Of a DNA stretch of 64,000 bases, positions 18,105 to 25,802 are shown one piece after another. The DNA comes from JBBDMX01 sp040878035 (GTDB lineage Bacteria; Planctomycetota; Phycisphaerae; Phycisphaerales; Phycisphaeraceae), in NCBI GenBank assembly GCA_040878035.1, contig JBBDMX010000090.1, forward strand, positions 1 to 64,000, given 5' to 3'. Within the stretch, counting starts at the first letter, position 1; every line of letters begins with the position of its first letter. Both the position numbers and the translations under genes were made by a program. The notes below the pieces were generated by a model. It made no database searches. It had not been told where the DNA came from and worked only from the letters and a program-made list of their open reading frames with translations.

Positions 18105-19457
18105 TCATACCAGTTTCAACCTCGCAAGGCATCCTTCCATAATGGCGAGTGACTCGTCGGCCTGGGCCTGGGTCATCGTCAGCGGCGGCGCCACGCGGAT
18201 GACGTTGCCGTAGAAGCCGACCGATCCGATCAACAGGCCATGGTTAGCGGCATCGACCATCAGCGGCTTAATCAGCTCGGGCGCCGGCTCCCTGGTCTTC
18301 TTGTCCTTGACGAACTCCAGACCCAGCACCAGGCCCATGCCGCGCACATCGCCCAGGTACGGGCACTGGCGCGCCATGGCGGACAGGCGTTGGAGCATGT
18401 AGGCGCCCATTTTGGCGGAGTTCTCGACCAGCGGCTCACGCTGGTAAATATCCAGCACGGCGCAGACCGCCGCCGACGCCACCGGGTTGCCGCCCAGGGT
18501 GCTGGACATCTCGCCTTTGTTGAGGCAGGAAAAGACATCGCTGGTCGCTGCCACTGCCGAGACGGGCACGCCGCAGCCGATGGCCTTGCCGATGGTGATG
18601 ATGTCGGCCTTGATGTCCTCATGCTCGATGGCCCACATCCTGCCCGTGCGGCCGTAGGAGCTCTGCACCTCGTCGATGGTCAGCAGCATGCCCTTGGCGT
18701 GCGTCCACTCCTCGAGTTTCTTAAGCCAGCCCTTGGGCGGGAAGATGAAGCCGCTGGCGCCCTGGTAGGGCTCGGCAATGACGCCGGCGAGACTGCCGGT
18801 GGTGTTGGCGGCGACGGTGTATTCCAGGTACTCGAAGTAGCGTTTGAAGTCCGGGCCGTCAGCGCAGAAGCCGCAGGGATCGCGGTAGGGATTGGGATAG
18901 GCCACACGGATGGCGCCGGGCAGGGCGGGTCCGTAGCCGCGCTTGGGTCCGGGCAAGCCGCCCATCGCCGCCGCGGCGGTAGTTCGCCCGTGGAAGCCGC
19001 TCTCGAAGCTGATGATTTCGAACTTGCCGGTGCGACGTTTCATCAGCCGCGCCGCCGCCTCGGTGGCCTCTGAACCTGTCGAGAGGAAGAAGCACTTGTC
19101 CAGGTGTTTGGGCAGCGCCTTAACGAGTCGCTCAGCGGCGGCAATGCGTTCGACATTGGGGGATTCGTAGTTGTTCAGCAGCCGGGCCGACGCTTTCTGC
19201 ACGGCCGCCACCAGGTGCGGGTGACAGTGGCCCACGTTGGTGACCAGCACGCCGCACGTCCAGTCCAGGTACGTGTTGCCATCCACGTCGGTGACCACCA
19301 TGCCCTGGGCATGATCCCACACCACCGGGGCCTGGAAGCCCACCACGTCGGCTTCGTAGCGATGCCACTTCTCCAGCAGTTGGGTGCCCTTGGGCCCGGG
19401 CAGAGGGCCTTTGACGTTGGCGAATGGCCTGGCGGGTTGGGTCTGTAGTGTGGTCAT
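18105..19457 (-). CDS. Class III PLP aminotransferase (4-aminobutyrate aminotransferase-like)
   Basis: Protein of 450 residues. The PLP-binding lysine is Lys291 in ITIGKAIG, with the ring-binding Asp262 in LTIDEVQSSYGRTG; FFLSTGSEATEAA (about 124-136) binds the phosphate and ESGFHGRTTAAAAMGG follows, all in the order typical of omega-aminotransferases such as GABA, ornithine or dialkylglycine enzymes. The start at 19457 was chosen over an upstream frame extension because that extension runs through a dispersed repeat, and GAGG lies just ahead of this ATG. It sits in the minus-strand catabolic series. The substrate is not determined. Confidence 0.85.
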   Translation of the reverse strand: MTTLQTQPARPFANVKGPLPGPKGTQLLEKWHRYEADVVGFQAPVVWDHAQGMVVTDVDGNTYLDWTCGVLVTNVGHCHPHLVAAVQKASARLLNNYESPNVERIAAAERLVKALPKHLDKCFFLSTGSEATEAAARLMKRRTGKFEIISFESGFHGRTTAAAAMGGLPGPKRGYGPALPGAIRVAYPNPYRDPCGFCADGPDFKRYFEYLEYTVAANTTGSLAGVIAEPYQGASGFIFPPKGWLKKLEEWTHAKGMLLTIDEVQSSYGRTGRMWAIEHEDIKADIITIGKAIGCGVPVSAVAATSDVFSCLNKGEMSSTLGGNPVASAAVCAVLDIYQREPLVENSAKMGAYMLQRLSAMARQCPYLGDVRGMGLVLGLEFVKDKKTREPAPELIKPLMVDAANHGLLIGSVGFYGNVIRVAPPLTMTQAQADESLAIMEGCLARLKLV

Positions 19458-19473
19458 GTTTGGTTCCTCTTGC

Positions 19474-19510
19474 CCCCTCTCCCTTCCGAGGGAGAGGGCT
19501 GGGGTGAGGG
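19474..19510. repeat. CCCTCTCCC..GGGAGAGGGCTGGGGTGAGGG extragenic repeat, copy 1
   Basis: Short inverted repeat CCCTCTCCCTTCCGAGGGAG followed by AGGGCTGGGGTGAGGG. A second copy lies at 51967-52001 just before the retron, and a fragment (CTCTCCCCCCGGGAGAG) is embedded in purC near 42449. This phrase is familiar from intergenic DNA of many bacteria. Confidence 0.7.
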
Positions 19511-19520
19511 TGACTCGCGT

Positions 19521-19560
19521 GATCCCGGCCAAGCTCGAAGACTCGCATGGCCGGGCTTGG
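19521..19560. repeat. GATCCCGGCCAAGCTCG..GGCCGGGCTTG repeat, copy 1
   Basis: Starts GATCCCGGCCAAGCTCGAAG and ends CATGGCCGGGCTTG, giving an inverted pair (CCCGGCCAAGC / GCATGGCCGGG). A close copy with a longer loop lies at 33133-33180, upstream of the second glycosidase gene. Confidence 0.7.
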
Positions 19561-19594
19561 CACCCACCCTATCCCCCTCCTTCGAAGACGGGTG

Positions 19595-20602
19595 TTACGA
19601 ATCCGCGCCTTGCAGCAGTTCCTTGTTCACGATATTCCGTGCCGGTTTGCCGGCTTGGAAGGCCAGGATGTCGTTCACGATGCTCTTGCGAATCTCCCAG
19701 CCCGCTTCGACCGATGCCCAGCCCAGATGCGGCGTGAGAATGCAGTTGTCCAGTGGGAACAGGGGATGCGACAGCGGTGGGGGCTCGACATCAAATACGT
19801 CAATGGCCGCACCGCTGATACGCTTATTCTTCAGCGCGTCGGCCAGCGCGTCGGCATCCACCACGGGCCCGCGCGAGGTGTTCACGATGTAGGCCGTAGG
19901 CTTCATCCACGACAGCGACTTGGCGTTGACCATCTTGCGCGTCTGGTCGTTGAGCGGCGTGTGCATGGTGATGAAATCGCTCTGGCGGAAGAGGGTCTCC
20001 AAGTCCACGAACGGGACCTCGGGGTACTGCGCCTTGCGCTCTTGCGACAGGTAGGGGTCGCAGGCCATCACCTTCATGCCAAAGCCGCGCAGTTTGCGGT
20101 AGACGCGGCTGCCGATGCGCCCCATGCCGGCGATGCCCAGCGTCTTACCGTCCATTCGGTAGAGCGGGAAGATCTTCGAGAAGTCCCATTGGTTGTTGGC
20201 GGCAGCGACTTCCAGCGTCTTGCGGCTCTGCGGGACCTTCCGGGCGCAGGCGAAAATCAGGGCGATGGCGTGCTCGGCCACGTCGTCCTTGCAGTAATCG
20301 GGCTGGTAGGCAAAGACGATCCCCGCCTTGGTACACGCCGGCACGTCAACATTGTCGTAGCCGATGCCGTGGCGAATCAGCAGCTTGCACTTGGTTAGCT
20401 TGCTCACCAGCGATGCGTCGAACTTGACCATGTTGACCACGATCACGTCGGCGTCGGCGACCTTCTCCAGGATCTCGGCTTCGGGTTTGAACTTGAGTTG
20501 ATGCGCGGCAAAGTCGACGCCTGCCTTGGCCATCTGCTCCTTTTCCCATTCCAGATCGTCTTCGATGTAGTCCGTTACGACAGCTTTGATTCGGCTGGCC
20601 AT
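19595..20602 (-). CDS. D-2-hydroxyacid dehydrogenase (C-terminal-binding-protein type)
   Basis: Protein of 335 residues that interconverts a 2-oxoacid and a D-2-hydroxyacid with NAD(H). The Rossmann motif is GIAGMGRIGSRV (Gly159-x-Gly-x-x-Gly164). The catalytic triad is Arg244 (NTSRGPVVD), Glu273 (DVFDVEPPP) and His292 (LTPHLGW). The segment YCKDDVAEHAIAL at about 103-115 is the mark of the CtBP/SerA-like subgroup. It lies between the Gfo/Idh/MocA gene (71 bp, including a hairpin) and the aminotransferase gene (137 bp, including two repeats), all on the same strand, suggesting that one product of the pathway is a 2-oxo or 2-hydroxyacid. Confidence 0.87.
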   Translation of the reverse strand: MASRIKAVVTDYIEDDLEWEKEQMAKAGVDFAAHQLKFKPEAEILEKVADADVIVVNMVKFDASLVSKLTKCKLLIRHGIGYDNVDVPACTKAGIVFAYQPDYCKDDVAEHAIALIFACARKVPQSRKTLEVAAANNQWDFSKIFPLYRMDGKTLGIAGMGRIGSRVYRKLRGFGMKVMACDPYLSQERKAQYPEVPFVDLETLFRQSDFITMHTPLNDQTRKMVNAKSLSWMKPTAYIVNTSRGPVVDADALADALKNKRISGAAIDVFDVEPPPLSHPLFPLDNCILTPHLGWASVEAGWEIRKSIVNDILAFQAGKPARNIVNKELLQGADS

Positions 20603-20630
20603 AGTCGAGTGCTTTCTGTTGGTAATCCGT

Positions 20631-20655
20631 CAAGCCCCCGCCCTTTGGGGGCTTG
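20631..20655. repeat. CAAGCCCCC hairpin between operon genes
   Basis: Perfect 9-bp stem CAAGCCCCC/GGGGGCTTG with a 7-nt loop, followed by CCGGGG. It belongs with the hairpins at 2984 and 33078. It lies in the 71-bp gap ahead of the hydroxyacid dehydrogenase and could act as an RNA-stability element or attenuator in the operon transcript. Confidence 0.6.
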
Positions 20656-20673
20656 CCGGGGTTTATCGCCGTT

Positions 20674-21750
20674 CTATCTGACCGCCACCCATTGCTTGCT
20701 CGCATCGGACTGGTAGATCGCCTCGACGATCTGAAGCGCCGCCACGCCGTCGTCGCCGGTGATGGGCGGCGTCTGATTCCGTCGTACGCAATCGACGAAC
20801 TGGCGAACGTAGCTGGCGCCCATGAAGCCGCAGTACCCGGGCGTGGGCTGGAGCTCGTACTCCCGGGTCACCCGCGGTGAACCGTTGAAGCTTGGGTGGT
20901 CACTACAGATCAGCAGCGTATCCCGCTGGCCCTCGAATGCGGGCGCCCAGGTGACGACGCCCTGCGTGCCGCGGACGCTCAGGTACAGGTCCCGGCCATA
21001 GGGGAACGCATCGGGCACCGTGTAGCTGATGTCCAAGGCCGCGATCGCGCCATTGGCGAATCGCAAATGCGCAAAGGAATTGTCCTCGATGTCGTATTGC
21101 GTGTTGACCTTGACGTTTCGGCCGCAGACCTCGATGACCTCCTCCTGGAACATCCAGCGGAAGAGGTCGATCCAGTGGACGCCCAGGTTGTACATGGGTC
21201 CGCCGCCGGAGCGTGCCTTTTGCAGCATCCAGGGCGCGCCGCCTTCGATGTAGCGTTGGAGCCGGCCGGCGGCACAGCGGCCCTCGGCGGCGACGACCTG
21301 GCCGATCACGCCCGATTGGATCAGGGCCTTGAACTCTCGCGCCACCGGGTGCAGACGCCAGACATAGCCGGTGGTCAGCATGACTCCGGCTTTGGCCGCG
21401 GCCGCGACGATCGCCCGCGCCCCGGCGGCGCTGGCCGCCATCGGCTTTTCCACCATCAGGTGGACGCCCTTGGCGGCACACTGGGCGGCAGCCTCGGGAC
21501 AGTCGGCGTGGGGCAGGAATATGGCCGCAATGTCCAGGTCCTGCGCTGCGAGCAATTGAGCGGTCGTTGCGTAACCGGTGACGCCAAAGTCATTGCAGAA
21601 GGCGTCGCGCAACGCTGCGCTGGCGTCCGCGGCCGCCACTACTTTTGCACCGGCAACCGACTCGAACAGCGTCATGTACGACCGCGGGTGCAGGTGGCCC
21701 AGGCCGATCACGCCGATCTTCAGGGTCTTCTGATTGCTGTCAATGCTCAT
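20674..21750 (-). CDS. Gfo/Idh/MocA-family NAD(P) oxidoreductase
   Basis: Protein of 358 residues acting on a sugar or cyclitol. The N-terminal Rossmann motif is KIGVIGLGHLHPRSY, the family's lysine motif is MVEKPMA at about 113-119 (EKP), and GVHWIDLFRWMF carries the conserved His/Asp pair near the active site. The C-terminal beta-sheet domain follows. The start at 21750 was chosen because it directly opens the Rossmann domain and lies 7 bp after the stop of the upstream gene, which indicates a tight operon. Substrates of this family include myo-inositol, glucose and N-acetyl sugars; which applies here is not readable. Confidence 0.87.
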   Translation of the reverse strand: MSIDSNQKTLKIGVIGLGHLHPRSYMTLFESVAGAKVVAAADASAALRDAFCNDFGVTGYATTAQLLAAQDLDIAAIFLPHADCPEAAAQCAAKGVHLMVEKPMAASAAGARAIVAAAAKAGVMLTTGYVWRLHPVAREFKALIQSGVIGQVVAAEGRCAAGRLQRYIEGGAPWMLQKARSGGGPMYNLGVHWIDLFRWMFQEEVIEVCGRNVKVNTQYDIEDNSFAHLRFANGAIAALDISYTVPDAFPYGRDLYLSVRGTQGVVTWAPAFEGQRDTLLICSDHPSFNGSPRVTREYELQPTPGYCGFMGASYVRQFVDCVRRNQTPPITGDDGVAALQIVEAIYQSDASKQWVAVR

Positions 21751-21757
21751 CGTTGGC

Positions 21758-22939
21758 TCAAAGCAAGGGCACGGCGACTTCGACGCCGCGCTTCTGGTCC
21801 GATACGTAAGCAGCATACACCGCCGCGGTGGTGTCCATCGCCAACTCCAGGCCCGACTGGGGTTGGCGTCCGGTGGCGGCAGACATCACAAAATCCTGAA
21901 TCTCCGCCTGGTAACCCATGGTGAGGTTTTCGTCCGGCGCCGCCTGGGACCAGCCCTCCTGCGTGCTGCATTTTTCGATCAGCGTGATGTCCTTGTACTG
22001 CTCGCCGCGCGGGTTGTAGGTGTCCACCAACCCCGTGGGGCTGATGTGGCAGCGCGTGCGATGGTTGTTGGCGAATACCTCGACAAAGTCGTAGATGCCG
22101 CCGAGCACCACCTCGCTGGTCATCGCGTCGGCCACGGTTCCGTCGGTAAACTCGACGTGGATCAAGCCGTAGTCTTCGATGTCGTGGTAATCCGTGCGGA
22201 TCAGGCCCTTGTCCTGGTAGTCGCGCAGGCGGGTCAACTGGTGCGTGCGGGCGGAGACTGACTTGGGGCGGATCGGCGTGCCGTTACGTGCCAGGCCTTC
22301 GATGCGCTTGAGGTAGAGCATGCCCGACAACGGATGGCAGCCCTTGCCGATGAGCGAGCCGCCGCCGGCGAAGCGCCAGATGCCGTACACGGACGACGCT
22401 GAGCCGTTGTGCGACTCCTCGCCGGTCATGCGCAGGATCTGGGCGCCGGTCTTCTGGATGATTTCCCGCTCCTTCTGCACGCTGGGGGCGTACACGAAGT
22501 TCTCGGCATAGCCAAAGACGCTGCCGCTCTTGCCCACTGCCTCGGCGATTCGCATCATGCGCGCGACCGATTCGTCGAGCATCCGCTGCTTGTCGTCCTG
22601 GTCGCCGCGGTAGCGTTCGTCGGCGCCGGGGGGGCCGAAATACCCCGTCAACGGCTTCTCGCAGATGATGGCCTTGCCGGCGGCGGCGGCTGCGAGAATG
22701 CCCGCCTCGTGGGCATACGGCGGCGAGCAGATGTCGATCAGGTCCACATGGTCGAGCATCGCCTGAAGGTCGTCGTACACTGGGATGCCATGCTGGCGTC
22801 CAAAGTCAGCCCGGCTCTGCGGCCGCAGGGACGTGACGCCCGCCAACTCGATCGGCACGCCAAACACACGGCTAAGGCACTGCACGTGGAAGCGCCCTGC
22901 CATCCCCGTGCCGACAATTCCGATGCGCAGAACGCTCAT
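21758..22939 (-). CDS. Gfo/Idh/MocA-family oxidoreductase, first gene of the catabolic series
   Basis: Protein of 393 residues. It begins LRIGIVGTGMAGRFHVQCL (Rossmann GxGxxG), then ICSPPYAHEAGI, and the EKP motif CEKPLTGYFG at about 116-125. An insertion follows (YFGPPGADERYRGDQDDKQRM) that is not present in its neighbour, and the C-terminal half has KGCHPLSGMLYLKR where the family His is expected. The two adjacent oxidoreductases are clearly different subfamilies, so they probably act on successive or related substrates. The start is set by the Rossmann domain; the longer frame upstream runs into a repeat. Transcription probably starts in the gap shared with the divergent LacI regulator. 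Confidence 0.87.
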   Translation of the reverse strand: MSVLRIGIVGTGMAGRFHVQCLSRVFGVPIELAGVTSLRPQSRADFGRQHGIPVYDDLQAMLDHVDLIDICSPPYAHEAGILAAAAAGKAIICEKPLTGYFGPPGADERYRGDQDDKQRMLDESVARMMRIAEAVGKSGSVFGYAENFVYAPSVQKEREIIQKTGAQILRMTGEESHNGSASSVYGIWRFAGGGSLIGKGCHPLSGMLYLKRIEGLARNGTPIRPKSVSARTHQLTRLRDYQDKGLIRTDYHDIEDYGLIHVEFTDGTVADAMTSEVVLGGIYDFVEVFANNHRTRCHISPTGLVDTYNPRGEQYKDITLIEKCSTQEGWSQAAPDENLTMGYQAEIQDFVMSAATGRQPQSGLELAMDTTAAVYAAYVSDQKRGVEVAVPLL

Positions 22940-23017
22940 GCTTATTCGTGCCAACTTCCGCGGCGCCGCCTTGGACCGACCGCGACAATCGCGGCGGTAA
23001 TGAGGGCAGAAGTATAT

Positions 23018-23231
23018 CCTGAATTCGGGATAAGCCCGTCGAGACGGCTGATTTTTTTGGAGTGCGGCGGCTGTGACACCGCTTTGGCTCGACGCGGCGC
23101 GTCTTTGGCGGCCGGCAACGCCTGGGGGCGTGCCCAAACGGCTCCGCCGCAAGCTAAAGCGGTGTCGCGGCCACCGCAGTCCAAAGCGGCCGGCGCCCCC
23201 ACAGGATGCGGCTGCCTATCCCGAACTCAGG
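23018..23231. repeat. Outer inverted repeat enclosing MITE-like copy 2
   Basis: CCTGAATTCGGGATA at 23018-23032 is the complement (one mismatch) of TATCCCGAACTCAGG at 23217-23231. The pair flanks the 131-bp palindromic element, so the whole 214-bp block could fold into one long hairpin or represent one element inserted in another. Confidence 0.7.
23056..23186. repeat. Palindromic MITE-like element, copy 2
   Basis: Begins TTTGGAGTGCGGCGGCTGTG and ends with the near complement CACCGCAGTCCAAAG. Inner pairs (CCGCTTTGGCTC and AAGCTAAAGCGG) match copy 1. It is located in the divergent control region between the operon's first gene and the LacI regulator. Confidence 0.85.
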
Positions 23232-23240
23232 TTTCAAGAG

Positions 23241-23259
23241 CTGCGCAAAATTAGCGCAG
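23241..23259. promoter_or_regulatory. Near-perfect palindrome, candidate LacI-family operator
   Basis: CTGCGCAAAATTAGCGCAG reads the same on both strands at 8 of 9 arm positions. It lies in the gap between the catabolic series (minus) and the LacI-family regulator (plus), where an operator for such a regulator is expected. LacI-family sites are usually 14-20-bp palindromes, which fits; binding itself is inference. Confidence 0.5.
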
Positions 23260-23536
23260 TTACATAACTTGCGGATTCCTGCTGCGCGCCGCGATCGTAA
23301 GTGTGCATTGGCCACTGCGGTACTCGTGATGCGTTGAGTGCGGCACCGCACTGACGGACCGCCACACGTGACTTAACATGCATAAATACAACAAGTTGCA
23401 GTATGTGGTCATTTCCCTATCCCGGCATACATCCCCGCGGTGACAATTGGCCTAGCCACTTGATTTACGCCGCCGTCTCCCCAGCAGCGTCCATGGAGCA
23501 AATACAGATTCGTGACCAAAAAAACAGCAGTTGGTC

Positions 23537-23564
23537 TTGACATTCGTCAGCATTGGGTTAAATT
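23537..23564 (+). promoter_or_regulatory. Candidate sigma-70 promoter of the LacI-family gene
   Basis: TTGACA at 23537-23542, a 16-bp spacer, then TAAATT at 23559-23564 in an unusually AT-rich patch. Transcription would begin about 30 bp before the ATG at 23605. Confidence 0.5.
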
Positions 23565-23604
23565 AACACAAGATTTCTGATACCCATCCTTGGCCCCTCA
23601 CTTT

Positions 23605-24705
23605 ATGACCGTCACGCTCAAGGACATCGCGGACGAAGTTGGCGTCAGCCAGATGACGGTGTCGCGTGCTCTGCGGGGCGTGAGTCGCATCAAGTCCGAC
23701 ACCCGCCGCAAGGTCCGCGACGCCGCGTCACGCCTGGGTTATATGCCCATCACCGGCGTCATGCTGCCCCCCGTCATCCGCAATGGCAAGGGCAATCATT
23801 CCCTGCGCGTCCTGCTGCCCACCGTCTCGCGCCGCATCGGCGCCGAGGGCGGCGCCTGGTGGCTCGATCGCATGGCGCGGGCCATGCGGCAGCGGCTCGA
23901 ACTGTCCAACGGCCGGCTCGTCGAACAGCACTTTCCCGATGTCCAGGCGCTTCTTGACGAATGGCGGCGCGGCCGGTTCCACGGCGCCGTCCTTCGTCAG
24001 CCCCTTCCCTACGAATGGGTCGAGCCCATGCTCAAGCTCGGCGCCGTCATCTACGCCGTCGAGTTTGACCACCAACTAGGCGTTGACAGCGTCTATTCCA
24101 ACGAGCACCGCTCCGCCGCCGTGGTCATGGACCTGCTGACCGGCCGGGGCCATCATCAGATCGCCTGGCTGGGCATCTTGGATCGCTACGGTCCTTATCA
24201 GGTCGTTTTCGACCCCGCGGACGAAGCTTCCAGCGCCGACCGCCAGGCCATCACCGTGCACGGCGCCCGCCACGCCGCCTGGGCCAACATCGTCTACTGC
24301 CAGCTCGACACGCACCGCCATCCGCTGGTGCTCATCGAGCGCGACTGGCGGACCCAGGGCCTGGAAGCCTGCGTCACCCAGGGCCTGGAGCAGATCCTGG
24401 CGCGGAACCCCCGGCCCACCGCCATCGTCTGCTCCTGCGACCCGATCGCCACCTGCCTGATCGACCTGCTCTCGGAGCGTGGCCTGCGCGTGCCACAGGA
24501 CATGAGCATCGTCAGCTACGGGGGCAGCCAGGCCGCCACCGAGGCCTCGCCCGCGCTGACGTCGGTCTGCATGCCCATGGAAACCATCGGCCAGGTGATT
24601 CCCGAACTGATCGAGCGCCGCCTGGCGGACCCCGCGGCCGTGCCCATCAGCGTCCAGTTTCAGACCACGTTATTCGAAGGCGACAGCGTCGCCGACAGGC
24701 GATAG
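23605..24705 (+). CDS. LacI-family transcriptional regulator
   Basis: Protein of 366 residues. The N-terminal helix-turn-helix and hinge are typical: VTLKDIADEVGVSQMTVSRA, then RKVRDAASRLGYMP. A periplasmic-binding-protein-like sensor domain follows (about 70-360), with SIVSYGGSQAATEASPALTS near its end as in this family. The ATG at 23605 is preferred to an upstream TTG because it places the HTH at residue 3. It is divergent from the six-gene catabolic series and probably represses it until a sugar-like ligand binds; that link is inferred from position. The ligand is unknown. Confidence 0.88.
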   Translation: MTVTLKDIADEVGVSQMTVSRALRGVSRIKSDTRRKVRDAASRLGYMPITGVMLPPVIRNGKGNHSLRVLLPTVSRRIGAEGGAWWLDRMARAMRQRLELSNGRLVEQHFPDVQALLDEWRRGRFHGAVLRQPLPYEWVEPMLKLGAVIYAVEFDHQLGVDSVYSNEHRSAAVVMDLLTGRGHHQIAWLGILDRYGPYQVVFDPADEASSADRQAITVHGARHAAWANIVYCQLDTHRHPLVLIERDWRTQGLEACVTQGLEQILARNPRPTAIVCSCDPIATCLIDLLSERGLRVPQDMSIVSYGGSQAATEASPALTSVCMPMETIGQVIPELIERRLADPAAVPISVQFQTTLFEGDSVADRR

Positions 24706-24755
24706 GCACAAAAGACACAGAGACACCAAGACAAAACAAGGAGACAGAAGTCAGA

Positions 24756-24780
24756 CGTTTAGCGGGTGACGCGCAGCGCC
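24756..24780. repeat. Dispersed repeat, copy B
   Basis: CGTTTAGCGGGTGACGCGCA followed by GCGCC, the plus-strand counterpart of 16604-16628. It immediately precedes heptanucleotide array 5. Confidence 0.7.
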
Positions 24781-24785
24781 CCACG

Positions 24786-24863
24786 AAACCCGGAACCCGA
24801 AACCCGGAACCCGGAACCCGGAACCCGGAACGCGGAACCCAAACCCGGAACCCGGAACTCGGA
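24786..24863 (+). repeat. Heptanucleotide array 5 (CCCGGAA)
   Basis: About ten units of CCCGGAA with single changes (CCCGAAA, CGCGGAA, CTCGGAC). It ends about 38 bp before the ATG of the PEP-CTERM gene. Just upstream, 24706-24755 carries a purine-rich tract (CACAAAAGACACAGAGACAC) of similar low complexity. Confidence 0.9.
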
Positions 24864-24901
24864 CCTTGACCCATTACCACCGCAGTTGGAGAAGAACGAT
24901 C

Positions 24902-25687
24902 ATGACGAAACTGCACCAAGTCATCACGGCAGCGACCTTGGCGACGATGCTTGCTACGGGCGCCATCGCCCAGGCGGCAACGATTCCCTTTACGGAGAAC
25001 TTTGAAGATGGCGTGGCCAACGGATTCACCCCCACCGGCAGTTGGGCGGTCGGCGCCAATGCCGTATTGGATAATCTGGCCTATACAAACACGAATGCCG
25101 GTGCAACCGCATCCAGCGTCACGCAGTTCACGAATCTTTATGACAACGGCGGCTTTACGGCCAGCTATGACTTCGTGATCAACTCGGCTACCGGTCCAGG
25201 TTCCGGATACACCGTGGACATGGGCTGGTATTTGGGCAGCACCACCGGCACCGCCAGCCCCGTCTACCTGCTGGATTTCCTGGTCTCCGCTGACAGCGCA
25301 GCCAACCTGAACAATCGCGGCCGACTTCGCATTATCGAACTCAACACCTCCAACCAGACCATCGCCAGCGGTGATTTCTTCAATCAGGGCAGTAATTTCC
25401 AGACTGGCGTCCGCTATACCACCACGATTACCGCGGCCTATGACTCCGGCGCCAATGAGTTGACGCTTAGCCTGTCGGTCACGGACGGCACCACCACGGT
25501 GACCACTTCCGGAGTGGATACGACACCACAGCTTGGTGGTTGGCTGGGATTCCGTAACCGAACGGCTTCAGGCAGCAGCAACATCAGCTTCGATAACCTC
25601 AACGTGAGTGTCATTCCCGAGCCGGCGTCGCTGGCGCTGATGGGCTTGGCCGGCGTCCTGATCGCCTGGCCGCGCCGCCGTAAGTGA
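24902..25687 (+). CDS. PEP-CTERM sorting-domain protein
   Basis: Exported protein of 261 residues. Signal peptide at 1-26 (VITAATLATMLATGAIAQA), a beta-rich body resembling a lectin/concanavalin-like jelly roll (TIPFTENFEDGVANGF early on; LGGWLGFRNR and ISFDNLNVSVIPEP late), and a C-terminal PEP-CTERM tail: PEPASLALMGLAGVLIAW followed by RRRK. The tail is recognised by the exosortase/EpsH system, which cleaves at PEP and attaches the protein to the surface or to exopolysaccharide. The start at 24902 has GGAG upstream. No exosortase gene is in this window. The ligand is unknown. Confidence 0.85.
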   Translation: MTKLHQVITAATLATMLATGAIAQAATIPFTENFEDGVANGFTPTGSWAVGANAVLDNLAYTNTNAGATASSVTQFTNLYDNGGFTASYDFVINSATGPGSGYTVDMGWYLGSTTGTASPVYLLDFLVSADSAANLNNRGRLRIIELNTSNQTIASGDFFNQGSNFQTGVRYTTTITAAYDSGANELTLSLSVTDGTTTVTTSGVDTTPQLGGWLGFRNRTASGSSNISFDNLNVSVIPEPASLALMGLAGVLIAWPRRRK

Positions 25688-25802
25688 AGCCATCGCGACG
25701 TGCTCTTGGAGTGCGGACCGTGCGACGACTGAATCGACCTTTGGAAATTTTGAGACGCGAGACATTATCCATCACCTCTTTTCATGCTCGGAGGGCTACG
25801 CC

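Noticed and set aside
23018..23231. Insertion sequence in the regulator gap
   Set aside because: The inverted repeats enclose only about 180 bp and no transposase frame; it was therefore listed as MITE-like repeats.
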